A stretch of DNA of 64,000 nt from positions 48,461-112,460 of the forward strand of contig SVOV01000003.1 in assembly GCA_015066205.1 (NCBI GenBank), written 5' to 3'. The notes under the pieces are model-generated. The model did not search any database. It was not told where the DNA came from and was given only the letters and a program-made list of their open reading frames with translations. The stretch comes from Oscillospiraceae bacterium (GTDB lineage: Bacteria; Bacillota; Clostridia; Oscillospirales; Acutalibacteraceae). A program made the position numbers and the translations under genes. Positions 42,042 to 50,846 of this stretch are shown piece by piece (positions within the stretch are counted from its first letter, which is position 1; the number at the start of each line of letters is the position of its first letter).

Positions 42042-45000
42042 ATTTTCATACTCCAATCGTCATTTTGGTAGGCATTATATTTATTCCTTTTGCCCGTACT
42101 TGTATCATAATATGGGTCATGGATTGTATTTTTATATATTTTTCTAATGCCATCATAATAAAGAAACATTAATTCTTGTTCTCGATAAGTGAATCCAAAA
42201 GGAGTTCCGTTGATGTTGAAAATAATTACATTGCTAAAGCTTTCTACGATAGGGTGAGCTTCAAGTATATTTATTGTACTACAACGACTTTCCACATCTA
42301 ATGCACTTGCATCCGTTAAAGTTGTATATAAGTTTGCCATTAAATTTTTGTTTTTGACTTGTTTTATTGCCCACCAGTATGCTTCAACATGCTGTTTTAT
42401 TTCGTTTTTTACACAATTATCAGAAAATAAAAACTCACGTCCGGTTGTTTCTTTGAAAGATTTTAATACAGCAGAACTTAATTCTTCATAGACGGTATTA
42501 TTAACTTTTTTAAATCTATCGTACATATATTTTGAAAAAGTTTTTCCGTTAAATTTTACTGTCAGGTCTATTGTAATTTCATAAGAAAAATTCTTTTCAT
42601 AATTTGTATGTTTTATAAAATTTACAATTGCATCTAATCTGTTTTCTATAATAATTAGAAAGTCATAATAGATACCTACTGTGAACAGGACAAGTTTAAA
42701 TTTTTTTATTGTTTTTTGAAAAAAGGTACTAATTGAACTAAATGCTGAAGTACCATCAAGATCAATATTTATTATCGGATTGTTATTACAATATGCGAAC
42801 ATATTTGTTCCGACTACGCCTTGTGCTGTGTCTGCGTATACATCCGCATTCATGAATCTGCACAGTTCGGGGGCGTAGAATCTTGAGCCGAGGTAGTGGC
42901 TGACGCCGATGGCGGGGGTGAAGACATAGCCTCTGTAAGTCAGGGGGTTCAAAGTGTGAAGCATTATTGCAACTGCTGCGGCGCCCGGCGTATCATCATT
43001 CGGAATCAGCTCATAATTGCCGTAGGCATCATATGCATAGCGGAACAGATATTCCGCATTTTCGTGATTGACTACACCCGTTATATCACCCAATATATTT
43101 TTAGTGTATAAGAACGGCATTGCATCGTTCAGTAAGAAGCCTAAGGGTTCACCTTCCGAATCATAAATAATTCGCATAAAGACAGGTAAATCTTCGGAGT
43201 TATTGACAATTTGTCTTACAGCAATAAGAGTAGTACCTTCCCAGAAATACTCATAACCGCCCTCAAATGTGCCATCTGTATCATATATCTTATACATTGA
43301 CAGCTGACCGTTATCATCATAGAAATAATCGATATATGAATTATCTTCCTTTGTTATACGGGAAAGCTGTCTGCCTGCAGTCCAGGTATATGTGTCACCG
43401 CCGAGAGATGTAATATTACCCATAGCATCATAGGTAACCGCCTGACCGTCGAAAGCCGTCAGCACATCTCCCCACACCGGATGGTTGTAGGAGTATGTAT
43501 GAGTTTCGGTTGCCGTGAGTCCTGTTAATTCACCCTCAGTATAAGGATAACGGATTCTTGATACAATATTACCGCCCACATCATATGTATAAGCGGAGGT
43601 AAATTCACCGAGACGGTTATCTTCTCTTACTATCTGATTAGCTTCGTCATAGTAATATCTATTATAATATATCTTTTCATTTTCTTCAAGCCGGTATATG
43701 CCTGTAATATTTCCGACGCTGTCATATTCATAGTATTCCTGTTCAGAAACTTCATTTGTTCCGTTTGTAACAGAAGAGGTGAGAGAAGTGACCTTTGTTG
43801 TTGCAGTAGTGTCTGTATCAGCATATGTAAGTTCAATAGAACTGTCGAGATAAAAGTTTCCGTCATCGCTTATAATGTCAATATCAAGCGACTTTTGGGT
43901 AACTCTGCCGAACCAGTCTTTTACGGTATTTATATCGGCATTTGTATTGAAATTTGATGTTACACCGTCGCTTGTCATAGCTCCTGTTTTTTCAAATGAA
44001 ACAGAATCGGTATATACTCCCGTTACGCTGTTGTAATTGCCGTCATAAACATATGTTATGGTATCTCCCGCAATATTATGTGTAACATCACCGTTATCAT
44101 TGCCGGAAGAAGAGAATAAAACAGAGTTATCGGCAGTTTTTCTGATTTCTGTACCGCTTTCGGTATATACGGTTTTAAGTCCCGATAAATTATCTGTTAC
44201 GGACTGTAAAATTCCCTCTTCGTCATAGACATATGAATATCGTGTTGTGCCGTTATTCAATACTGCAGTTATGTTATTGTTTTCGTCATATGTATAAGCG
44301 ACTGTCTGACCGTTTGCAAAGGTGGTGCTTGAAATCCTGTCTTTGTTTTCTTCTGTCCCGTAGGTGTTTTCGGAAAGAACGGTTGAACCTATCTTTGCTT
44401 TTGTCTGATTGCCCCATACATCATATTCAAATTCATATGTAAAGCCGTTATGAGATATGGTTTTTACTTTATCGTTTTCATATGTATAGCTGTTTGTCAT
44501 TGCCGTTCCGTCGGAAAGTCCCGAAACAGACTGTGAAAAAGAAATAAGATTTCCTACAGCATCATAATTTGCTGTGCCCGAAGAGGAGCCGGCTGTAACA
44601 GTTTTTAAGTTTCCTGCAGCATCATATGTATAAAAAGCAGTGTTTCCCGAGGAATCAGTAGAGGATAAAAGCTGAGTTCCGTCTGAAGAATATGAAGAAA
44701 GCTCTGATGTCAGAGTTTTTGTTCCGTCAAAAGCTTTTTCTGCAGTTATATTACCAAAGTCATCAGTTTCTGAATATACGCTTCTTTTGCACTGAATACA
44801 GGTACACTCTTCTTCGCTTTCGCAAGCACAGCTACATTCATATTCGGTGCAGTCCTCGCACGGGCAAAGACTTATGAATTCTTCCTCGGTAGTTTCTTCT
44901 TCAGCCGTTGTTTCTTCTTCGGTAGTTTCTTCTTCCTCTGTAACTGTACTGTCATAAAGAACATTACCCTCACCGTCGGTTATTGTAAGAATGTTTCCCG

Positions 45001-46183
45001 CACTGTCGAAGCTTTTAACCTGAACATCTCCCGTGCTTTCGGAAAATGTTCTTACCGTGTCTGAGTTTCTTGTAATTGTCAGCACACTGCCCGTGATATG
45101 GTTTTCATTCTGTGAATCATACGCTTTTTCCGTGAGCTTACTGATAAAGCCTTCGGTATATTCCATTTCAATTTTTGACAGATCTATATTTACGGCAGAT
45201 GTCATATTTCCTGCGGAGTCATATGTAAAGGAAATAGTTTTTCCGTCGGGGAATGTAAAGCCTGTCAGATAATCATTTGTATATGAAAAATTAACCTCAA
45301 GTGCTCTTGCTGCCTCTCCGTCACCTGCTATTATTGCAGTTCCGTCTTCGGTATAGGCTTTGATTTTTGTAAGCTTATTATTCAAATAGGTAAATCTGAA
45401 TTCGTTTCCCATACCGTCAGTAATTTCCGATATTGCTTCGGGAGAATCTACGCCCGGTACATAATCAATTGTAAGACTTGTTGTACCCACGGCTGTCTTC
45501 TTTTCTCTTAGTCTTCCGAAAGCATCATATCGGCTTATCTCACCGTCTGAGCTAATTACGGCATATTGCTCAGGGATGTTTGTTGAAACTCCGGAATAAT
45601 CCATATTTGCTTCCGGGATTTTATATATAACAGTATCGGAATATCCGTATTTTGAAACCCACATCTGTCTGTCAGGGAAAGGTGAATCGGTTACTGTTTT
45701 ATCTAACCAAGCCTGACTTATGACAAATATTTCACAGCTTCCGTTTCCGTCAAAAAGGTACATTTCTCTTGTATCTGTATATTCAACCTCACAAATAAGC
45801 TTTCCGTAATTGAGAAGCCAGCCGTCGCCGTAAACCTTGCTGTTTACACCATCAACGCTCTCAAGGAATCTGTGTTCGGGTGAATTAAAATTAAGTTTTA
45901 TGTCTACAGGATATATATTTGAAGCAACAGATATTGCATCAAATTTCAGCTGAGGTATCAGGGTAAAATCGTTAAATGAAAATGTACCTGCTCTTCCGAT
46001 ACTCTTTTGATGAGAACCCGAAAAAACAGTGATTTCTCTCATATATTCTTCTTCAATAGAACTGTCCTCTTTCGGTATTTCGAGATACACCTCATTAGCT
46101 CCGAATACACCTATCTGCATAGTCTGAAAAATGATAATTAAGCTAAGACAAATTGATATAGTTTTAAAAATCTTCTTTTTCAT
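42038..46183 (-). CDS. RHS-repeat polymorphic toxin
   Basis: The 1,381-residue protein has a signal peptide (FKTISICLSLIIIFQTMQIGVFG), a beta-rich N-terminal part, more than a dozen RHS/YD repeats (for example YTYDENNNITAVLNN and YEYDSVGNITGIYRLEE), an internal Glu/Thr- and Cys-rich insert (about 420-465) and the RHS core end LTYRGYVFTPAIGVSHYLGS with MNADVYADTAQGVVGTNMFA. After the core, the last 215 residues are a unique, AT-rich tip of no family I recognise, starting with a hydrophobic segment. The tip is likely the toxin. The candidate immunity gene overlaps its stop. Confidence 0.93.
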   Translation of the reverse strand: MKKKIFKTISICLSLIIIFQTMQIGVFGANEVYLEIPKEDSSIEEEYMREITVFSGSHQKSIGRAGTFSFNDFTLIPQLKFDAISVASNIYPVDIKLNFNSPEHRFLESVDGVNSKVYGDGWLLNYGKLICEVEYTDTREMYLFDGNGSCEIFVISQAWLDKTVTDSPFPDRQMWVSKYGYSDTVIYKIPEANMDYSGVSTNIPEQYAVISSDGEISRYDAFGRLREKKTAVGTTSLTIDYVPGVDSPEAISEITDGMGNEFRFTYLNNKLTKIKAYTEDGTAIIAGDGEAARALEVNFSYTNDYLTGFTFPDGKTISFTYDSAGNMTSAVNIDLSKIEMEYTEGFISKLTEKAYDSQNENHITGSVLTITRNSDTVRTFSESTGDVQVKSFDSAGNILTITDGEGNVLYDSTVTEEEETTEEETTAEEETTEEEFISLCPCEDCTEYECSCACESEEECTCIQCKRSVYSETDDFGNITAEKAFDGTKTLTSELSSYSSDGTQLLSSTDSSGNTAFYTYDAAGNLKTVTAGSSSGTANYDAVGNLISFSQSVSGLSDGTAMTNSYTYENDKVKTISHNGFTYEFEYDVWGNQTKAKIGSTVLSENTYGTEENKDRISSTTFANGQTVAYTYDENNNITAVLNNGTTRYSYVYDEEGILQSVTDNLSGLKTVYTESGTEIRKTADNSVLFSSSGNDNGDVTHNIAGDTITYVYDGNYNSVTGVYTDSVSFEKTGAMTSDGVTSNFNTNADINTVKDWFGRVTQKSLDIDIISDDGNFYLDSSIELTYADTDTTATTKVTSLTSSVTNGTNEVSEQEYYEYDSVGNITGIYRLEENEKIYYNRYYYDEANQIVREDNRLGEFTSAYTYDVGGNIVSRIRYPYTEGELTGLTATETHTYSYNHPVWGDVLTAFDGQAVTYDAMGNITSLGGDTYTWTAGRQLSRITKEDNSYIDYFYDDNGQLSMYKIYDTDGTFEGGYEYFWEGTTLIAVRQIVNNSEDLPVFMRIIYDSEGEPLGFLLNDAMPFLYTKNILGDITGVVNHENAEYLFRYAYDAYGNYELIPNDDTPGAAAVAIMLHTLNPLTYRGYVFTPAIGVSHYLGSRFYAPELCRFMNADVYADTAQGVVGTNMFAYCNNNPIINIDLDGTSAFSSISTFFQKTIKKFKLVLFTVGIYYDFLIIIENRLDAIVNFIKHTNYEKNFSYEITIDLTVKFNGKTFSKYMYDRFKKVNNTVYEELSSAVLKSFKETTGREFLFSDNCVKNEIKQHVEAYWWAIKQVKNKNLMANLYTTLTDASALDVESRCSTINILEAHPIVESFSNVIIFNINGTPFGFTYREQELMFLYYDGIRKIYKNTIHDPYYDTSTGKRNKYNAYQNDDWSMKI

Positions 46184-46298
46184 ATATAGACAATCCTTTC
46201 TGTTGATAATGAAAAAAGTGTTGCTTATTGCTTAGTGCCCATTGGTATCACCTTCTATAACAGCTCCTGTAACGCTTCAGGGAGCTGTTGATCTTAAA

Positions 46299-46444
46299 AA
46301 TCAGGGGACGGTTCTGTGATCGATTAAAAATCAGGGTAAAAATCAGGGAACGGTTCTGTGATCGGTAGGTTTATTAAACAAACCGCCCCCTGAGTTTTTG
46401 ATTTCAAGAGGATTAGGGCTCAATCATAGAACCGTCCCCTGATT
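46299..46444 (+). mobile_element. REP/MITE-like element, copy B with tandem left ends
   Basis: The core 46341-46444 matches copies A and C almost base for base, including GTTTTTGATTTCAAGAGGAT. Two extra partial left ends precede it at 46299 and 46329, as if the left terminus had been duplicated by repeated insertion or slippage. Confidence 0.85.
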
Positions 46445-46722
46445 GGTTACTGTAAGTTGTATATCTTGAAGTATGTTAACGGGTTAATGTTAAAATTATC
46501 CCCCTTTTTTTACTTCCTTCTATTTCACAATACAGTTAATTTATTGTTTATACAATAAATTCGGACAACTGCAGAAAATTGACGACTAAAAGAAGAATTT
46601 GTTTAAATGCTATGGATATAAAAAAGCAACGCATCAACTCTTACTTCATTCTGAATTACCTCAAAGTGACAATGCGGTCCCGTTTAATATCCGGTTGAAC
46701 CACAATCTGCGATTACTTGCAA

Positions 46723-46847
46723 AATCAGGGGACGGTTCTGCAAAATCAGGGGACGGTTCTGTGATCGGCAGGTTTATTAAATAAACCGCCCCCTGAGTTT
46801 TTGATTTCAAGAGGATCAGGGCTCAATCACAGAACCGTCCCCTGATT
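46723..46847 (+). mobile_element. REP/MITE-like element, copy C with one extra left end
   Basis: The core 46744-46847 has intact terminal inverted repeats (AATCAGGGGACGGTTCTGTG and CACAGAACCGTCCCCTGATT). One extra 21-bp left end lies at 46723-46743, joined head to tail. Confidence 0.87.
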
Positions 46848-46976
46848 GTTGTATGGGATTTTTTATATGTATGTTCTTCAAGATGAGAAATATTGTATTT
46901 GGCTAAAAATAATGCTAAACTTTATGTAAGATGAGGTATAAAAAATCGGTTTATATAAGTGAGAGGAGGTTTTCAG

Positions 46977-47543
46977 ATGGAAGATAAACAAATAATAGAG
47001 CTTTTCTTTGCGAGAGCAGAAGAAGCAATTCAAGTTTTAAAGGAGCGTTTCGGTAACACCTTATACAGAATCGCTAAAAACATTCTCGGGAATCATCACG
47101 ATGCAGAAGAAACAACAAATGATACATATCTTGCCATTTGGAATGCAATTCCGCCTAAAGAGCCTGAGCCTTTGGCTCCTTATGTATACCGAACAGGACG
47201 AAATATGGCATTGAAACGGTTAGAGTATCTTTCAGCAGAAAAACGAAACAGCAGATATGACTTGTCCTTGGATGAGCTCGGAGCTTGCCTGCCGGATGAT
47301 AACAACGACCCCGAGCAGACTTTGATAGTTCAGGAAATTGCTGATTCGATAAATGAGTTTCTGGAAAAAGACACAGCTCTCAACAGATACATTTTTATTC
47401 GCAGATATTGGTATGGGGATGCTGTCGAAGATATAGCAAAATCCGTCAACATGAAAAACGGTGCCGTTTCGGTACGGTTAAACCGTATCAGAACCAAATT
47501 AAAAGAACATCTTATTAAGGAGGGTTATTACTATGAAGCGTAA
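46977..47543 (+). CDS. ECF-type RNA polymerase sigma factor
   Basis: I start at ATG 46977 after GAGGAGG, giving 188 residues. Region 2 reads LYRIAKNILGNHHDAEETTNDTYLAIWNAIPP and region 4 RYIFIRRYWYGDAVEDIAKS followed by NGAVSVRLNRIRTKLKEHL, the standard sigma-70 group IV layout. The downstream gene overlaps it by 11 bp and has the short cytoplasmic tail plus membrane span of an anti-sigma factor, so the pair forms a regulatory unit. Its regulon probably includes its own operon. Confidence 0.95.
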   Translation: MEDKQIIELFFARAEEAIQVLKERFGNTLYRIAKNILGNHHDAEETTNDTYLAIWNAIPPKEPEPLAPYVYRTGRNMALKRLEYLSAEKRNSRYDLSLDELGACLPDDNNDPEQTLIVQEIADSINEFLEKDTALNRYIFIRRYWYGDAVEDIAKSVNMKNGAVSVRLNRIRTKLKEHLIKEGYYYEA

Positions 47544-48969
47544 GCAAGTATTGGAAGTTTTGGATAAAATAGACGAAAGCTTTATAACGGAAGCTGAAAA
47601 AGCTCCGAAGAGAATTAAAAAAAGACCGTATTGGATAGGTGTGGTTGCCGCTGTCTTAGCAGTTGTGATCTGCATAAGCTCTTTCTTCAATACACCCGTA
47701 ATTACAGCAAATGCCGTTGCTCTTCCGGGAGATGCACGAATTATGGAGTATCCTCATTATGACGATTATGAGGACAGAGAAAGCTATATGGCAGACCGTG
47801 CTGTATGGGAAAATGAATCGGAAAACAGAAGAACAACAAGAAAAAATGCCGCCGTTTCTCTGTTGCCGTTTTTTACCAAGAGCTCGGCTGAATTCCTCAT
47901 ATCGCCGAACAATGAGAATGCCTTATGGTCACCCATAAATGCATATATCGGACTTTCTATGCTTGCAGAAATAACAGACGGTGACAGCAGAAAAGAAATT
48001 TTAGATTTATTCGGTGTAAGTGATATTGAAACACTCCGTAGTCAAGTTAGTGCTGTTTGGGAATCCGTTTATGAGGATGACAGAAATGAAATATCCACAT
48101 TGGCTAATTCTCTTTGGCTTGAAGACGGACTTGAGTATAATCAGGATGCTATGAATAACCTTGCATATCACTATTATGCTTCCGTGTATCAGACTGACCT
48201 TGGCAGTAACAGTGCGAACAGATCAATCGGCGGTTGGCTTGATAAAAACACAGGCGGAATGTTAAAGGACAGTACAGACAAAATTGATCTGTCACCCGAT
48301 ACTGTTCTTGCTCTCTATTCAACAATTTTCTTCCAGGCAAAATGGAGCGATGAGTTTAACAGCAAAAACAATACTAACGATATTTTTCACGGAGCTGACG
48401 GCGACACCAATGTCACTTATATGAACAAAAAGCTTTGTCAGATGAATTATTATTGGCATAGAGATTTCAGTGCAGTAGCCTTAAGTCTTAAAAACGGCAG
48501 TACAATGTGGTTTATTCTTCCCGACGAAGGAAAAACACCTGCTGATGTGTTAAGTGGCGGTGCTTACGGAGAAATGATTTCTTTGGGAGATGGTGAAGAC
48601 GGATGGGAAAATAAAAAATATATGAAGGTCAATTTGACCGTACCGAAGTTTGATGTTTCCTCTTCCGTAAACTTAAAAGACGGACTCGGCAAAATGGGAG
48701 TTACAAAAGTATTTGATATAGAGAACTCCGATTTTTCAGCAATCACCTCCGATACCCCCGTGTATATTTCAGCTGTTAATCAATCCGTAAGAGTTGAAAT
48801 TGATGAAAAAGGCGTAAAGGCGGCAGCCTATATAGAAATTCCCGGTGCAGGTGCGGCACAGCCTCCTGAAGAGATAACAGATTTTGTTCTCGACAGACCC
48901 TTTGTGTTTATGATTTCAAAAGGTAATTTACCTCTCTTTACGGGTGTTGTAAATAATATATATGGTTAA
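47533..48969 (+). CDS. Membrane-anchored anti-sigma-like/serpin fusion
   Basis: This 478-residue protein has a 30-residue cytoplasmic N-terminus (MKRKQVLEVLDKIDESFITE) resembling anti-sigma proteins of gut Firmicutes, one membrane span (about 33-52) and an extracellular serpin domain (about 100-478). Serpin marks include SPINAYIGLSMLAEITDG, YMNKKLCQMNYYW, VYISAVNQSVRVEIDEKGVKAAAY and the end RPFVFMISKGNLPLFTGVVNN. The hinge reads GVKAAAY, with Val where inhibitory serpins have Thr/Ser at P14. It overlaps the sigma gene by 11 bp. Signalling by protease capture is an inference. Confidence 0.9.
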   Translation: MKRKQVLEVLDKIDESFITEAEKAPKRIKKRPYWIGVVAAVLAVVICISSFFNTPVITANAVALPGDARIMEYPHYDDYEDRESYMADRAVWENESENRRTTRKNAAVSLLPFFTKSSAEFLISPNNENALWSPINAYIGLSMLAEITDGDSRKEILDLFGVSDIETLRSQVSAVWESVYEDDRNEISTLANSLWLEDGLEYNQDAMNNLAYHYYASVYQTDLGSNSANRSIGGWLDKNTGGMLKDSTDKIDLSPDTVLALYSTIFFQAKWSDEFNSKNNTNDIFHGADGDTNVTYMNKKLCQMNYYWHRDFSAVALSLKNGSTMWFILPDEGKTPADVLSGGAYGEMISLGDGEDGWENKKYMKVNLTVPKFDVSSSVNLKDGLGKMGVTKVFDIENSDFSAITSDTPVYISAVNQSVRVEIDEKGVKAAAYIEIPGAGAAQPPEEITDFVLDRPFVFMISKGNLPLFTGVVNNIYG

Positions 48970-49096
48970 AACAAGGGGCATTAAAAGAAAAATATATTAT
49001 CCTTCAGAGATATCTTCTGAATTACATCATCTCAAGTAAACAAGCCGCATTATTATACCGGTAATGTAACATCATATCTCAAGGGGCGATACTTCA

Positions 49097-49125
49097 TTGA
49101 CCTGTTCATAATTCTATGTTATAAT
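49097..49125 (+). promoter_or_regulatory. Promoter of the gene at 49157
   Basis: TTGACC (49097-49102), 17-bp spacer, TATAAT (49120-49125), 31 bp before the start codon. Confidence 0.85.
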
Positions 49126-49156
49126 TATTTAAACAATAGAACATAGGAGAAGGCAT

Positions 49157-49765
49157 ATGGGTTTGTTCGATTTTCTGCAAAAAAATAAAAAACAGCAGGA
49201 GCCTGTTCCGACAATAAAGATCGGCTCCTGGGTAACACAGTACAGTGCAGGCTATTGGCAGGTTGTAAAAACCTTTCCTAAATATGCGGATGAGGACTAT
49301 AGCTCTGAAGGAGCATCATGGAAAAAGGGTGACCGTCTCGGCGAATGGGTAATACTGAAAAAAGGCTTTACAAACAAAATGAAGCCCTCTAATGCCTGTG
49401 ATTTTGTTGATTCACAGTGGTGTAAGCCTGTGTCAGATGATACCATAGCAGCTATTGAAGCAGAGTTCAGAAATAATCCGAAGGCAAAGCAAAAATTTGA
49501 CAGCGCTCCCGATATGCCGAATCCTTCTGTTGCAAATCTATGGTTGAAGCTCTCCGATGAACAAGCACGATCCCTTTCAGAGCTTTTATCGGCTTTGCCT
49601 GAACGGTTTACCAAAAATGAATTCCTCGGCTATGTAAAAGGCTATAAGGAATGTACAGCCGACCCGTCAGAAGCCACCCATATTGTATATATTATGAGCT
49701 ACTTATGGGAGATCAATGAAGCTTTTGAGCCGCTTAACTTCAAGGCGGAAATAAAGAAGCTTTAA
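49157..49765 (+). CDS. Uncharacterised soluble protein
   Basis: I do not recognise this 202-residue protein. It begins MGLFDFLQKNKKQQE, a start like many small cytosolic Firmicute proteins, has a Trp/Tyr-rich beta stretch (IGSWVTQYSAGYWQVVKTFP, GEWVILKKGF) and a helical C-terminal half (LKLSDEQARSLSELLSALPE). ATAGGAGAAGG precedes the start. It is monocistronic, with a strong promoter and its own terminator. Confidence 0.8.
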   Translation: MGLFDFLQKNKKQQEPVPTIKIGSWVTQYSAGYWQVVKTFPKYADEDYSSEGASWKKGDRLGEWVILKKGFTNKMKPSNACDFVDSQWCKPVSDDTIAAIEAEFRNNPKAKQKFDSAPDMPNPSVANLWLKLSDEQARSLSELLSALPERFTKNEFLGYVKGYKECTADPSEATHIVYIMSYLWEINEAFEPLNFKAEIKKL

Positions 49766-49790
49766 TTAAATTATTTACATACTAACTGAT

Positions 49791-49837
49791 AAAATGACAG
49801 TATGCTTTTAAGGCAGCATACTGTCATTTTTGTTTTT
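49791..49837 (+). terminator. Terminator of the gene at 49157
   Basis: AATGACAGTATGC and GCATACTGTCATT pair around TTTTAAGGCA-type loop bases and are followed by TTTTTGTTTTT. Confidence 0.92.
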
Positions 49838-49911
49838 CCGTACTATCAGTAAAAACAGCTGATATAAGCAATAAAAATGCAGTGTCCGTCAGTAAAAGAA
49901 GCATAAAAATA

Positions 49912-49940
49912 TTGACTTTTTAATTTACATATGCTAATAT
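49912..49940 (+). promoter_or_regulatory. Promoter of the TetR-type regulator
   Basis: TTGACT (49912-49917), 17-bp spacer, TAATAT (49935-49940), 64 bp before the start codon. Confidence 0.8.
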
Positions 49941-50003
49941 GAACCAGAAAACAAACCACGGTTTATTTTGCTTCCCAAAAAAATATTATCAGGAGTTATA
50001 CGG

Positions 50004-50714
50004 ATGTCAAACATAAGAAGCGAAGGTGCTACAGCAGAATTGCACAGAAAGGTGCTTACAGCCGCAACCGCTATGTTTATACAAAAAGGCTTTGAGCGTA
50101 CCACATTTATGGATATTGCAAAGTTTTCGGGCGTTCCGAAAAGTAAGATTCTTTATGAATTCAGCAGTAAGGAAGATATTTTAGGCATACTTGTGACAAA
50201 ATTTCTTGACGGTGTAACTGCGGCATCCGATACAGTATCAAAAAAGCTCACCGATGACAAAGTGCTTATCCTTCTTTCCAATGAGGTCTTACAGCTTTAT
50301 ATGGCTGAAATGAATGAGGATATGAGAAATCTCTATCTTGCAGGCTATTCAATGCCGAAAACAAGTGAAGAGGTTCTTAAACGAAGAACGGAAATAATGT
50401 ATGATACCTTCAGGCTCATATTTCCGGAGCAGGAATTAAAAGACTTTTATGAAACCGAAATCGCTTCAATGGGCATAATGAGAGCATATATGACAATCCC
50501 CTGCGATATGTATTTTACTATTGAGGCAAAAGCAAAAAGACTGATAACAATGCTTCTGCGGATATATAAGGCAGAAGAGGAAAAAATCACCGAAGCGCTT
50601 GAGTTTATCGAAAAAATAGACTTTGAAGCTGTGGCGGAAAAAGCTGTTAAAAGTGTATTCAATGAGCTCAGTATAAAAACGCTGAACGTTTTGCACTCGG
50701 CACACAACAAGTAA
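50004..50714 (+). CDS. TetR/AcrR family transcriptional regulator
   Basis: I start at ATG 50004 after CAGGAG, giving 236 residues. The N-terminal HTH reads VLTAATAMFIQKGFERTTFM followed by DIAKFSGVPKSKILYEFSSKEDIL, the TetR pattern. The all-helical C-terminal ligand domain is unassigned. No divergent transporter or enzyme lies beside it; the next gene is a large surface protein 132 bp downstream. It may regulate that gene or act in trans. Confidence 0.92.
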   Translation: MSNIRSEGATAELHRKVLTAATAMFIQKGFERTTFMDIAKFSGVPKSKILYEFSSKEDILGILVTKFLDGVTAASDTVSKKLTDDKVLILLSNEVLQLYMAEMNEDMRNLYLAGYSMPKTSEEVLKRRTEIMYDTFRLIFPEQELKDFYETEIASMGIMRAYMTIPCDMYFTIEAKAKRLITMLLRIYKAEEEKITEALEFIEKIDFEAVAEKAVKSVFNELSIKTLNVLHSAHNK

Positions 50715-50846
50715 ATCTTTGCAAAGTGTAAACTAAGGAAACAGAACAAAAACAATGCAGATTGTAAAAAATAAAGCAGGTCTAACGGTTAAACTCGTTC
50801 TGCATTCTGCACTCTGCACTTAATAAACCCCGAAAGGAGCAAAACA

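Larger units (their letters stand above)
46184..46976. other. Intergenic region with two REP/MITE clusters
   Basis: Apart from the two element copies listed separately, this 790-bp stretch holds a GGGAGCTGTT-type hairpin fragment (AGCTCCTGTAACGCTTCAGGGAGCT, 46262-46286) just upstream of the RHS start and AT-rich DNA. ORF 46599-46784 runs into the repeat and is not called. Confidence 0.6.

Noticed and set aside
46599-46784. 61-aa ORF upstream of the sigma factor
   Set aside because: Its second half is the REP/MITE left ends; no ribosome binding site.
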